From: Aliamphritea ceti
Lineage (GTDB): Bacteria > Pseudomonadota > Gammaproteobacteria > Pseudomonadales > Balneatricaceae
DNA length: 64,000 nucleotides
Assembly: GCF_024347215.1 (NCBI RefSeq)
Contig: NZ_AP025282.1
Location: 2,914,001-2,978,000, forward strand
Direction of reading: 5' to 3'
Part shown: positions 54,402 to 62,799 of the stretch, in pieces
Layout: each line of letters starts with the position of its first letter
How positions within the stretch are numbered: position 1 is the first letter of the stretch
Notes under the pieces: generated by a model
Database searches by the model: none
Seen by the model: the letters and a program-made list of their open reading frames with translations, nothing else
What the model was told of the DNA's origin: nothing
Program-made: the position numbers and the translations under genes

Positions 54402-55145
54402 TTACCCGCCGCAACGAGCCATTAACAACTGTACTTCAGTTGCAAAATCTTCTCGCTTTAGACGCTCAACTGTCTGTTCAAAATTGTATTCCCGCAGTAA
54501 AGGTAACCACTGCAGGCCATCAAGATGTGTATGTACCGAAATCAGCACAACTTCCTGAGGACACAACTCTCCCCGCACCACACAATCCTCTGCCCCTTTA
54601 GCTAACAGAGTAATAGCGCCAAAAGAGCTGGCCCAACCGGTGTAAGCAATTTCTTCCAGCGAAAGGCCGTTGGGATTCAGACAATCACCATTATCAAGGG
54701 CATCCTGAATAATCCCACCAACACTGGCAAACAGAGCTTGCTCCAGCTCATGATGATCATCACGGCGTTTTTCGGAAGCTTTTTCAATAACTCCCGGCGC
54801 CTTAGCACTAATTACAAGCATGAAAAGCATCGGATAAATCTGCGAATAAATCAGGTACGCAAACATCAGTGCCAGCATGCGCTCGCGGGTACTGCCCTCA
54901 AAGAGATAAGCACGGCGAAAATAACCGCCTAGTAGCCCCATTCCCCGGTTACACAGCGCCAGTAACATATCTTCTTTACCGGTAAAGTGGCTGTAAACCG
55001 TGCCCTTTGAGAACGGGACTTCTTTAACCAGCTTATCCATCGTCAGACCTTCCACACCAATCTTCTCGATCAGTAACGCTGCCGCATCCAGCATTTGCTG
55101 TTCACGGTCATGGAGGGTACGTTCATCAACCTGGCGAGGACTCAT
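54402..55145 (-). CDS. TetR-family repressor of the RND cassette
   Basis: 247 residues. The N-terminal helix-turn-helix is clear (GVEGLTMDKLVKEVPFSKGTVYSHFTGKEDML, about 30-62), then a helical ligand/dimer domain. It is longer than typical TetR proteins (about 200), with an extended C-terminus. The identical palindromes at its own promoter and at the RND promoter suggest it represses both. The inducer is unknown and may be a lipid or fatty-acyl compound, given the cassette. Confidence 0.9.
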   Translation of the reverse strand: MSPRQVDERTLHDREQQMLDAAALLIEKIGVEGLTMDKLVKEVPFSKGTVYSHFTGKEDMLLALCNRGMGLLGGYFRRAYLFEGSTRERMLALMFAYLIYSQIYPMLFMLVISAKAPGVIEKASEKRRDDHHELEQALFASVGGIIQDALDNGDCLNPNGLSLEEIAYTGWASSFGAITLLAKGAEDCVVRGELCPQEVVLISVHTHLDGLQWLPLLREYNFEQTVERLKREDFATEVQLLMARCGG

Positions 55146-55215
55146 TTAATGCTCTTTACTCTTGATGCTTTGCTTAACTTACATATTTCATGTGTCAGGC
55201 ACATGAAGTTTTAGT

Positions 55216-55255
55216 GACGAATCGTCGATTATAAAGATTCAGACTTTGAAGACAA
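55216..55255 (-). promoter_or_regulatory. tetR promoter with TetR operator
   Basis: TTGTCT, 16-base spacer, TATAAT, one base, then GACGATTCGTC (55226-55216) on the minus strand. The operator matches the one before the RND gene in all 11 bases and in placement. Confidence 0.78.
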
Positions 55256-55323
55256 CCATAAAAGTTCAATTTATTTATGACTGTTGAATAAAATTCAGGG
55301 AATGAGATCAGTAGATCGAAAGG

Positions 55324-55794
55324 TTAAAGCAATAGATCCGTATCAATAGGATAAAAGCTGTTCACACTATTTATCAGTGAGTTAGCAGTTAGATTCGGAA
55401 CGCCGTAAGCGTCAGCAGTAACATTATGGTGCTGCTGAATATGCTGCATCAGTAAATCAAAGTCACCATCGCCGGAGAGCAATACAATGCGGTCCACCTG
55501 ACTGGCGGCTTCCATAACGTCAATTGTAATACCGACGTCCCAGTCACCTTTTGCTGAGCCGTCACTGCGCTGGATATACGGTTTCAGCTTCACATCAAAG
55601 CCAATATGCCGCAACGCTTTCTGAAACCCCATCTGCTTATCATCGCCACGGTGAATAGCATACGCATTGGCCAGTACAATCTCCCCTTCCGCGCTAAGAG
55701 ATTGCCACAGCTTACGATAATTGAACTGACGGTTATATGCTTGACGGGTGGTGTAATAGAGATTCTGCACATCAGCAAAAACAGCGATTTTCAT
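55324..55794 (-). CDS. NYN/LabA-type (PIN-like) putative ribonuclease
   Basis: 156 residues of a single NYN domain. The acidic metal-binding residues are visible: the Asp of MKIAVFADVQNLYYT, Asp in KGDWDVGITIDVM and Asp-Asp in LSGDGDFDLLM. Proteins of this fold are typically RNases. No DNA-binding or OST-HTH domain is attached. It lies 31 bases downstream of the rhlE-like helicase gene on the same strand, so co-transcription and a shared role in RNA metabolism are plausible. Confidence 0.88.
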   Translation of the reverse strand: MKIAVFADVQNLYYTTRQAYNRQFNYRKLWQSLSAEGEIVLANAYAIHRGDDKQMGFQKALRHIGFDVKLKPYIQRSDGSAKGDWDVGITIDVMEAASQVDRIVLLSGDGDFDLLMQHIQQHHNVTADAYGVPNLTANSLINSVNSFYPIDTDLLL

Positions 55795-55825
55795 CTCTAT
55801 TACACTCCTTCAGTTATGGAATGAA

Positions 55826-57379
55826 TCAGTTTGCCTGACCAGCACCCTGACGCTGCGAACTGGAACGGTTATTTTTACGAGGAGCATTCCTGGAAGCAGC
55901 ATTACGCGAACCGTTATTACCTTGAGGCTTTTGTCCCTGCTCGGCGCGGTTACCATTTACATCCGCTTTTTGAGCCGGGCGACGACGACGGTTTCCTGGC
56001 TTGGCTGCATCCGATGCATCCTGCCCACCACGATTACCCGAAGCACGCTGTTCACCACTGCCATTACCCTTAGCTGACTGGCTATCACTGCGATGGCGTT
56101 TATTCTTACCAGCAGGCTTATGACCACGGGCATTGTCCGCAGAGCGCTGTCCATCTTTATGCTCACCGGACTGACGCTCACCTTGTGGCTTAGACTTCTT
56201 TGGCTTTTTCTTTTTCAGCGCTTTAAGCGGCTTAGAAGGTAAAGGCTCTGAAGGCTCGAAACCTTTCACCTCTATACGCTCAACCAACTTACCGATTAAG
56301 CTCTCAATGCCCACCAGCTGCTCCAGTTCTTCAGCACAAACCAAAGACACTGCTTCACCACTGGCTCCGGCACGTCCGGTACGACCAATACGGTGCACAT
56401 AGTCTTCCGCCACATTTGGCAGATCATAGTTCACTACCTGAGGAAGCTGCTCAATATCCAGGCCGCGGGCCGCAATATCAGTAGCGACCAACGCGGTAAC
56501 TTCACCAGCTTTAAAGTTTGCCAGTGCACGGGTACGCGCGCCCTGACTCTTATTACCATGGATAGCCGCAGCGGTAATATTTTTTGCTTCCAGCTGCTTC
56601 GCCAGACGATTCGCACCATGTTTGGTACGCGTGAATACAATTAACTGCTGCCAATCATTATCTTTAATCAGCTTAATCAGCAAAGCGGCTTTACGACTCT
56701 TATCAACCGGGCTCAGCCATTGCTTAACTGAAGTAGCGGCTGCGTTACGGGGAGTAACTGAAATTTCTACCGGGTCATTGACCAGCCCTTTTGCCAACTG
56801 ACGAATTTCGTCAGAAAACGTCGCTGAAAACAGCAGGTTCTGACGACGAGGCGGCAATGCACGCAAGATCTTACGAATATCATGAATGAAGCCCATATCA
56901 AGCATACGGTCGGCTTCATCCAATACTAATACTTCCAGCTGATCGAATTTCACAGCATTCTGGTTATACAAATCCAATAAACGTCCAGGTGTCGCCACCA
57001 GAACGTCTGTACCTTTACAAAGTTTTTGCATCTGCGGATTAATCTTTACCCCGCCAAATACAACAGCAGAACGCAAGGTCAGGTATTTGCCGTAATCAAC
57101 CACACTTTCACCGACCTGTGCTGCCAGCTCCCGTGTAGGTGTCAAAATCAGCGCCCGCACCTGATTAGGCTTCGCCCGGGGCCCATCCTTAAGACGCTCA
57201 AGAATAGGCAAGGTAAAGCCTGCCGTTTTACCGGTACCTGTCTGGGCTGCCGCCATCACATCCTTACCGTGGATAACTGCAGGAATTGCTTCGGCCTGAA
57301 TAGCAGACGGCTCTGAATAGCCTTGTTCGCTAACAGCATCAAGCAATGGCGTCGATAAGCCTAAATCGGCAAAACTCAT
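55826..57379 (-). CDS. rhlE: DEAD-box RNA helicase, RhlE-like
   Basis: 517 residues with the full helicase core: Q motif, AAQTGTGKTAGF (I), PTRELAAQ (Ia), DEAD (II), SAT (III) and HRIGRTGRAG (VI). After residue 370 comes a long basic, low-complexity tail (KKKKPKKSKP, later Arg, Gly, Asn, Gln-rich), typical of RhlE for RNA binding. Function: ribosome assembly and mRNA turnover. Likely forms an operon with the NYN gene downstream. Confidence 0.92.
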   Translation of the reverse strand: MSFADLGLSTPLLDAVSEQGYSEPSAIQAEAIPAVIHGKDVMAAAQTGTGKTAGFTLPILERLKDGPRAKPNQVRALILTPTRELAAQVGESVVDYGKYLTLRSAVVFGGVKINPQMQKLCKGTDVLVATPGRLLDLYNQNAVKFDQLEVLVLDEADRMLDMGFIHDIRKILRALPPRRQNLLFSATFSDEIRQLAKGLVNDPVEISVTPRNAAATSVKQWLSPVDKSRKAALLIKLIKDNDWQQLIVFTRTKHGANRLAKQLEAKNITAAAIHGNKSQGARTRALANFKAGEVTALVATDIAARGLDIEQLPQVVNYDLPNVAEDYVHRIGRTGRAGASGEAVSLVCAEELEQLVGIESLIGKLVERIEVKGFEPSEPLPSKPLKALKKKKPKKSKPQGERQSGEHKDGQRSADNARGHKPAGKNKRHRSDSQSAKGNGSGEQRASGNRGGQDASDAAKPGNRRRRPAQKADVNGNRAEQGQKPQGNNGSRNAASRNAPRKNNRSSSQRQGAGQAN

Positions 57380-57530
57380 ATAGAATCTATCTCTTGGTTG
57401 GCATCAAAGGCGAGCAGTTCGTAAACCAGTGAACGAGAAATATATCAGACTGATTCTGGCATTATGAACCGGCGCGAAGCTTACCGCAGGCTACTTCATA
57501 ACACCAGTAAGAGCGGTGCTTAAACCCGGT

Positions 57531-57878
57531 TTAACGAAACATTTCCAGATTAAGCGTCTGCGCGTTGCCCAACCAGTATGCATAGTCCGTATGATCTTTC
57601 AGATTATCACCTGTCAGGCCATGTACTAAAACGTCCAGACCATTACGGCGAGCATCCAGCCAGGGCACTACCTGATCAAAATCTGCTGAGGTAAAGCTAA
57701 GTTGGCAACTCCAGCATGGGTGCGGCCCCACTGGACGCTCATGCACCCGCCCTACCTGAACATTTAATTGCTGGCCTGCCTGCTCACACAATGCTTGCGC
57801 AAACGCAAGCGTGCTGGCATCAAAATAGACATGGGCGTGATAAGCAGAATGAAGATTACGCGGATAAACATCAGACAT
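57531..57878 (-). CDS. DOPA 4,5-dioxygenase family protein
   Basis: 115 residues of the small DOPA-dioxygenase-like family: YHAHVYFD (metal His pair), RVHERPVGPHPCWSCQLSF and LVHGLTGDNLKDHTDYAYWLG. The His residues HAH, H in HERPVGPH and H in VHG could bind Fe(II). The physiological substrate in bacteria is unclear. Lies alone downstream of the sodX gene. Confidence 0.88.
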   Translation of the reverse strand: MSDVYPRNLHSAYHAHVYFDASTLAFAQALCEQAGQQLNVQVGRVHERPVGPHPCWSCQLSFTSADFDQVVPWLDARRNGLDVLVHGLTGDNLKDHTDYAYWLGNAQTLNLEMFR

Positions 57879-57980
57879 CAGTTAACCAACTCAAAGTAAA
57901 TCAAAATGAAATAACACTACTTGGCGACACTGATATGATAGCAAGACTGCCAACGGAAAGGATATCTTATATACCAACCC

Positions 57981-58286
57981 TCAGGCAGTTTCAGATACGG
58001 GCTTAGCGATATGCAAAACAACCCGCCCAATCAACGCTTGTCTGGCTAACCACCCCATTGTTTCACTTGATGTGCTTTGAGGATTATCACCTCGCAGCCA
58101 CATCGCTGATTCGTCATTAAGCGTTTCGATACGCTTAATAATGCGACCAAACCGGGGATGCTGTACGACTACAACATCCCCTACCTTAAGCGGTAACAGT
58201 GACAGAGGCCTTAAACAGAGCACATAATCACCCTCTGAAAAGGTCGGTAACATACTTTGCCCCCGAACCCGGTGAATACTGATCAT
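57981..58286 (-). CDS. sodX: Nickel superoxide dismutase maturation protease
   Basis: 101 residues, a short S26/S24-type peptidase. The catalytic Ser is in RGQSMLPTFSEGDYV and the Lys in GRIIKRIETL. No membrane anchor is seen, unlike LepB. SodX proteins remove the N-terminal propeptide of Ni-SOD to expose the His that coordinates nickel. Lies about 60 bases after sodN, on the same strand, so the pair is complete. Confidence 0.9.
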   Translation of the reverse strand: MISIHRVRGQSMLPTFSEGDYVLCLRPLSLLPLKVGDVVVVQHPRFGRIIKRIETLNDESAMWLRGDNPQSTSSETMGWLARQALIGRVVLHIAKPVSETA

Positions 58287-58347
58287 TACGTCTACCTGCT
58301 AACCACTGTTGCTACTGTTTAAACTGCTGAGCTTTAGCCTGAATAGC

Positions 58348-58848
58348 TTATCCTAATTTAGGATAAGTCACTTGCATTGCAGGCGGATAAGAGCATTCAG
58401 CAGCAAAGGTTTCAACACCTTTAGTCGCCCAAAAGCTGGCAGCAAACTCATTCACCAGCGTCAGCAGCTTTTCACCATTCTCGCGAGCGATATTTTGCTT
58501 ACAGGCAGATCCCGTCAACATAATACTGTGTACCAATTCATTGGTATTCGGGAACTGGTCAAACTGAGGTTGTTTAAAATAATCTCCCCAGATCACCCGT
58601 ACTTCTTCTTTAACTTTTGCGGCATGCGTCTCTTTTTCCTGCACCAGTCGTCCCAGCAGAGCCTGCTCCGCCAGTGACAGACTGTCCTTTTCTGCCAACT
58701 CCTGAATCAAATCTATAAAACGAATAACACTCAGCGCTGCAATTTGCGCAATTTGCGGATCATAGATTTTACAAGGAATGTCGCAGTGAGCATCCACCGC
58801 TGAGAACTGACAAATGGCGTCAAGCTGCTTAAAAATACCGTGAATCAT
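58348..58848 (-). CDS. sodN: Nickel-dependent superoxide dismutase
   Basis: 166 residues. Propeptide of 20 residues (MIHGIFKQLDAICQFSAVDA), then the nickel hook HCDIPCKIYDP, where mature His1, Cys2 and Cys6 bind Ni. The rest is a four-helix bundle that assembles as a hexamer. Cytoplasmic; dismutates superoxide. In this operon it takes the place that manganese SOD occupies in Pseudomonas. The start is set by the short propeptide. Confidence 0.96.
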   Translation of the reverse strand: MIHGIFKQLDAICQFSAVDAHCDIPCKIYDPQIAQIAALSVIRFIDLIQELAEKDSLSLAEQALLGRLVQEKETHAAKVKEEVRVIWGDYFKQPQFDQFPNTNELVHSIMLTGSACKQNIARENGEKLLTLVNEFAASFWATKGVETFAAECSYPPAMQVTYPKLG

Positions 58849-58961
58849 TATGTACTCCTATCATAAATACGCGAGCAGAGACGCTGGTTCACCCAGTCAG
58901 GCCTCTGCATTCAGGGGGTTTTCCGTTACCGGAAACTTTTTTATTTCGTAAAATAACCAGA

Positions 58962-59390
58962 TCAGCTCGCTAACAGCTCTGTTGCATGACGGGATTTCAG
59001 TGCATCCAGCTGTTCAGGCCGATGCTTTTGACAGAATTCCAGTAACGCCTGATAAGTGCGCCGGATGCCTGAAAGCAAAGCCTGATAACGTGCAGAGTCA
59101 GCTTCTTCTGAAATTTCTTTAAGCAAACTGCTATGCACCCTCTCCAGCTCATTACCCGCCATATCTAACTGCATACGGCGAAGATACAGATCAGCCAGGT
59201 TGTGATAACTGATAATTACCACCGCTACGGCTTCTGCCGGGTCTTCCCAATGGGTGAACAACTGCCACGCAAGCTGTTTAGCAGCCTGATAATGCGCCAC
59301 TGCCGTAAACAGTTGGTGGGCATTGAAACACTCATTACCTGCCTGCACCTGCTTCTGCCAGCGCTGCATGTGAAGTATCTGATTGCTCAT
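58962..59390 (-). CDS. OrfX-like protein of the fumC-sod operon
   Basis: 142 residues, soluble and helical, with a TPR-like rhythm: HQLFTAVAHYQAAKQLAWQLF and VIISYHNLADLYLRRMQLDMAGNELERVHSSLL. No catalytic motif. It resembles the unnamed gene that lies between fumC and sodA in Pseudomonas aeruginosa. Function unknown. It begins 11 bases after the fumC stop. The 113 bases to sodN contain a hairpin followed by a T run on the opposite strand. Confidence 0.8.
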   Translation of the reverse strand: MSNQILHMQRWQKQVQAGNECFNAHQLFTAVAHYQAAKQLAWQLFTHWEDPAEAVAVVIISYHNLADLYLRRMQLDMAGNELERVHSSLLKEISEEADSARYQALLSGIRRTYQALLEFCQKHRPEQLDALKSRHATELLAS

Positions 59391-59401
59391 ATAGCTGTCA
59401 C

Positions 59402-60778
59402 CTATAATCCACCTTCGGTCAATTTTTGCGGGTCTAGCAGAACTTCCAGTTCTTCACGGGATAGCTCTGTACCTTCAACAGCAACATCTACAATTGGCCG
59501 GCCTTCACGATAAGCCTGTTTGGCAATTTCCGCCGCTCTGGCATAACCAATCACCGGGTTCAGTGCCGTCACCAGAATCGGATTACGATGCAACGCTTCG
59601 TTAAGCTTTGCTTCGTTAACACTGAAACCCGAGATCGCCTTATCCGCCAGTAAATGACTCACGTTAGTCAGCAACTCAATACTCTTTAACAGGTTGGCAG
59701 CAATCATTGGCAACATAACGTTGAGTTCAAAGTTGCCCGACTGTCCACCGACACTGATCGCCATGTCATTACCCATGACCTGAGCTGCCGCCATAGCTGC
59801 TGCTTCAGGAATAACCGGATTTACTTTACCCGGCATAATTGATGAACCTGGCTGCAACGCCTCCAGTGATATTTCACCCAGCCCTGCCAGCGGGCCGGAA
59901 TTCATCCAGCGTAAATCGTTAGCAATTTTCAGGATGCTGACAGCGGTTGTTTTTAGCTGTCCGGACACAGCTACAGCCGTATCCTGAGAGCCAATTGCGG
60001 CAAAAGTATTTGCACAGGGTGCAAAGTTATAACCCGTCAGCGTGCTCAGCCGCACCGCAAATAAGGCCGCAAACTGAGGATGTGTATTCACCCCGGTTCC
60101 CACTGCCGTGCCGCCTTGAGCTAACTGCTGTAACGCTGGCAGCAAGGCTTCCAGATGCTCACGGTTCTGACGAATCTGACTGGCCCAGCCAAGTAACTGC
60201 TGATCCATACGCACCGGCATAGCATCCATAAGATGGGTACGACCGGTTTTACAGTAACCTGCCACTGCAACAGCCTTGGTTTCAATAGCCTTTTGCAAGT
60301 ACTCCAGCGCCGGCAGCAACCGGCTTTGCAGCTGTAAAGCCGCACTGATATGAATTGCACTTGGCACCACATCATTACTGCTCTGTCCAAAGTTCACATG
60401 ATCATTGGGATTTACCGCATCGCCCAGAGCACTGCTTGCTAATGAAGCAATAACCTCGTTCGCATTCATATTTGAACTGGTTGCCGAGCCTGTCTGAAAT
60501 ACATCTACCGGAAAATGGTTCATCAGCGCAGGATCCGTACTCAGTTGCTCGCAACTGTCGCTGATTGCTTTTGCAACAGGCGCTGTTATGCAGCCAAGTT
60601 CCTGATTTGCCTGAGCGGCAGCATGTTTAATAAGCAACAAGGCTTCAATAAATGCCCGTGGCATTGCCTCCCCGCTGATCGGAAAGTTGTTAATCGCCCG
60701 TTGAGTCTGTGCGCCGTACAAGGCATTTTCCGGCACTTCCAGGCTGCCCATACTGTCTTTTTCAATACGTGTTTTCAT
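59402..60778 (-). CDS. fumC: Class II fumarate hydratase
   Basis: This iron-independent fumarase converts fumarate to malate. About 458 residues with the signature GSSIMPGKVNP (about 315, catalytic Ser loop), GRTHLMDAMPV and the substrate motif SGEAMPRAF. The start at 60778 (MKTRIEKD) has CGGAG upstream; the open frame reaches 60820. Grouped with SOD genes under probable Fur control, which fits the use of an oxidant-stable fumarase when iron is scarce. An aspartase is less likely from the motifs. Confidence 0.94.
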   Translation of the reverse strand: MKTRIEKDSMGSLEVPENALYGAQTQRAINNFPISGEAMPRAFIEALLLIKHAAAQANQELGCITAPVAKAISDSCEQLSTDPALMNHFPVDVFQTGSATSSNMNANEVIASLASSALGDAVNPNDHVNFGQSSNDVVPSAIHISAALQLQSRLLPALEYLQKAIETKAVAVAGYCKTGRTHLMDAMPVRMDQQLLGWASQIRQNREHLEALLPALQQLAQGGTAVGTGVNTHPQFAALFAVRLSTLTGYNFAPCANTFAAIGSQDTAVAVSGQLKTTAVSILKIANDLRWMNSGPLAGLGEISLEALQPGSSIMPGKVNPVIPEAAAMAAAQVMGNDMAISVGGQSGNFELNVMLPMIAANLLKSIELLTNVSHLLADKAISGFSVNEAKLNEALHRNPILVTALNPVIGYARAAEIAKQAYREGRPIVDVAVEGTELSREELEVLLDPQKLTEGGL

Positions 60779-60961
60779 ATTCACTCCGTCGGCCTGAAAT
60801 TTATTAAGACCTTTACACAATCAACAATCTTGTTAGCTCGGCGTTAATGACAGACTTAAAATTCTCACTAGTAATGAGACACTCCGAATAAACACCTGAT
60901 TTCACCTTGCCCGAGCTTCGCTATCTGTTTGTCGCAAAAATCCATGATTAAAGATCTCTGA

Positions 60962-61315
60962 TTAAAGAAAATAATTACTCAGCACTGATACTTCCCGATA
61001 ACAGCGCCTTACTGCCTGGCGTTGCCTGTCAGACCTTGCCAACCGGCCCAGCGCCAGTAACGGCCGGTAAATATGGTCCTTACAAAGTCGCCGCCAGTGC
61101 ACCGGTACACAGCTGTCGCAAATCGTTTCCAGTAACAGCTGATAACACAGCATGTGAGCTTCACGTTGCACCGGACGCGGTAACTGACCGGCTAATCTGT
61201 CAGCATCATCAAGATAGGTTTTAACCAGCTCTGGCCGGTCAGGCTTTCGGCCTAAACGGATATCCTGACCATCCGGAAGATGTACGTGTAGCTGATCGAT
61301 CATCTGATGACTCAA
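60962..61315 (-). CDS. fagA: FagA-like protein (Fur-associated gene)
   Basis: About 117 residues from a TTG at 61315, which has AAGGAG six bases upstream; the open frame continues to 61447 but crosses the promoter. The C-terminal half (CYQLLLETICDSCVPVHWRRLCKDHIYRPLLALGRL) recalls FagA of Pseudomonas, the first gene of the iron-repressed fagA-fumC-orfX-sodA operon. It precedes fumC by about 180 bases. Function unknown. The name rests on position and remembered similarity, so moderate confidence only. Confidence 0.6.
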   Translation of the reverse strand: MSHQMIDQLHVHLPDGQDIRLGRKPDRPELVKTYLDDADRLAGQLPRPVQREAHMLCYQLLLETICDSCVPVHWRRLCKDHIYRPLLALGRLARSDRQRQAVRRCYREVSVLSNYFL

Positions 61316-61430
61316 ACGGGGCTCCTTAACAAATGCCTTCGGCATCTGGATTACTGCTGCTGAACATTTGTAATCACTGCTGCCTGTATGAGACCGGATA
61401 GTCTTAAGCACTACATAAACGCAACTACAA

Positions 61431-61474
61431 ATAAGAATTGTTCGCATTATATTTTACAATAATACTTAGGTAAA
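61431..61474 (-). promoter_or_regulatory. Promoter and Fur-box-like site of the fagA-fumC-sodN operon
   Basis: On the minus strand TTTACC, 17-base spacer, TATAAT. Overlapping the start site (61431-61449) is ATAAGAATTGTTCGCATTA, close to the GAGAATNATTCTC form of Fur boxes but only about 10 of 19 to the strict GATAAT consensus. Confidence 0.55.
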
Positions 61475-61526
61475 CCCGTTAGTCATTATATTCAGCAATA
61501 TTAAGCCCATGGTTTTTCTGGAGTAT

Positions 61527-61543
61527 TAGCGCGGCTCGCGCTA
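61527..61543. repeat. Short perfect inverted repeat upstream of the riboswitch
   Basis: TAGCGCG, loop GCT, CGCGCTA. It lies between the fagA promoter and the FMN riboswitch. No T run follows on either strand, so it could be an operator or just a hairpin. Apart from it and a poor TGGACT-N17-GAATAT pair just before the riboswitch, I see nothing in 61475-61655. Confidence 0.35.
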
Positions 61544-61655
61544 GATAACCTCCTCGCCTGGAACTACCTGCGCCATACCGCAAACACTAGCCTTAAAAAA
61601 CTGGACTCCTGATTAAATTTAGTCGAATATCGCCTCACCCGGATAGTCCGGGTAA

Positions 61656-61889
61656 TTCTCAGGGCGGGGTGAAACTCCCCACCGGCGGTGATAAAAGCAA
61701 AGTGAACGGGTAATTCAGTCACTAACTTTTTCAGCCCGCGAGCGCCCGGATATATGCCAATACGGTAATCAGTTACCGATGCGGCTTTCCGGGGTCAGCA
61801 GATCTGGTGATTTCACAGAAAGATTCCAGAGCCGACGGTAATGCCAGTGTTGTCAGTGACACACTGCTGAGTCCGGATGGAAGAGAATG
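61656..61889 (+). ncRNA. FMN riboswitch (RFN element)
   Basis: The conserved core is unmistakable: AGGGCGGGGTGAAACTCCCC, ACCGGCGGTG, AGCCCGCGAGC, GATCTGGTGA, TTCCAGAGCCGACGGT and GTCCGGATGGAAGAGAATG, in the correct order. It senses FMN and should lower ribB expression when FMN is plentiful. The 149 bases to the ribB start hold the expression platform, including the hairpin CTGTTGC-ACGA-GCAACAG; a classic terminator T run is not evident, so translational control is possible. Confidence 0.95.
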
Positions 61890-62038
61890 AACAACACCCC
61901 CTGCTTCAGCCGAAAAAATTCCGCTGGATGCAGCTATGTGTGTCATGCTTGGTGGTAAACGCTGTTGCACGAGCAACAGATTATATACTGCCGTTCCGTA
62001 CGCCCTGATTCTGGCAAGATTACTATTAAGGTATAACC

Positions 62039-62704
62039 ATGAATCAGTCTGAAACATTTATAAATCCATTTACTGAAAGTACACCAACCCAACGGATCAG
62101 CACCGCGCTTGAAACACTTCGTCAAGGCCGGGGCGTTCTTGTGGTTGATGATGAAGACCGTGAAAACGAAGGTGATATCATTTTCGCCGCCGAGAGCCTT
62201 ACTGTCCCGCAAATGGCCATGCTCATTCGTGAATGCAGCGGCATTGTCTGCCTGTGTCTGGATGAAGATCGCATTCGTCAGCTGGAGCTGCCAAGCATGG
62301 TAGAAGACAACACCAGCCAGTACGGCACAGCCTTCACCGTCAGCATTGAAGCCACTGAAGGTGTCACTACAGGGGTGTCTGCGACCGACAGAGTAACTAC
62401 AGTTAAAGCTGCCATTGCAGAGAATGCCTGCCCGGCAGACCTTGCCCGCCCCGGACATGTATACCCATTACGCGCCCGTGAAGGCGGTGTTCTGACCCGA
62501 CGCGGCCACACGGAAGCAACTATCGATCTGATGAAGCTTGCGGGACTGCAACCCTACGGCGTACTTTGTGAGCTGACAAACCCTGACGGCAGTATGGCTA
62601 AACTTCCTGAAATCGTGCATTTCGGTGCAATAAACAACATGCCAGTGCTGAGCGTCGAAGACATTGTTACTTACCGGATGGCAACAATGGCTGCAACAGC
62701 CTGA
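62039..62704 (+). CDS. ribB: 3,4-dihydroxy-2-butanone 4-phosphate synthase
   Basis: Converts ribulose 5-phosphate to the four-carbon precursor of riboflavin. 221 residues with the metal/substrate loop VVDDEDRENEGDIIFA (about 35-50), TTGVSATDRVTT, and RRGHTEATIDL. No fused GTP cyclohydrolase II domain, so RibB type rather than RibBA. AAGGTA precedes the ATG. Directly under the FMN riboswitch. Confidence 0.97.
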   Translation: MNQSETFINPFTESTPTQRISTALETLRQGRGVLVVDDEDRENEGDIIFAAESLTVPQMAMLIRECSGIVCLCLDEDRIRQLELPSMVEDNTSQYGTAFTVSIEATEGVTTGVSATDRVTTVKAAIAENACPADLARPGHVYPLRAREGGVLTRRGHTEATIDLMKLAGLQPYGVLCELTNPDGSMAKLPEIVHFGAINNMPVLSVEDIVTYRMATMAATA

Positions 62705-62726
62705 GCCCCCCCTCACTCCTGAAAGC

Positions 62727-62756
62727 AAAACGGGCCGCATAATGCGGCCCGTTTGT
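62727..62756 (+). terminator. Bidirectional terminator after ribB
   Basis: AAACGGGCCGCAT, loop AA, TGCGGCCCGTTT followed by GTTTG. Strong 12-plus-pair stem between convergent genes. Confidence 0.9.
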
Positions 62757-62799
62757 TTGCGATCTCAAGTGGTCAGTGCAACGCTAATACAACCTTAAA

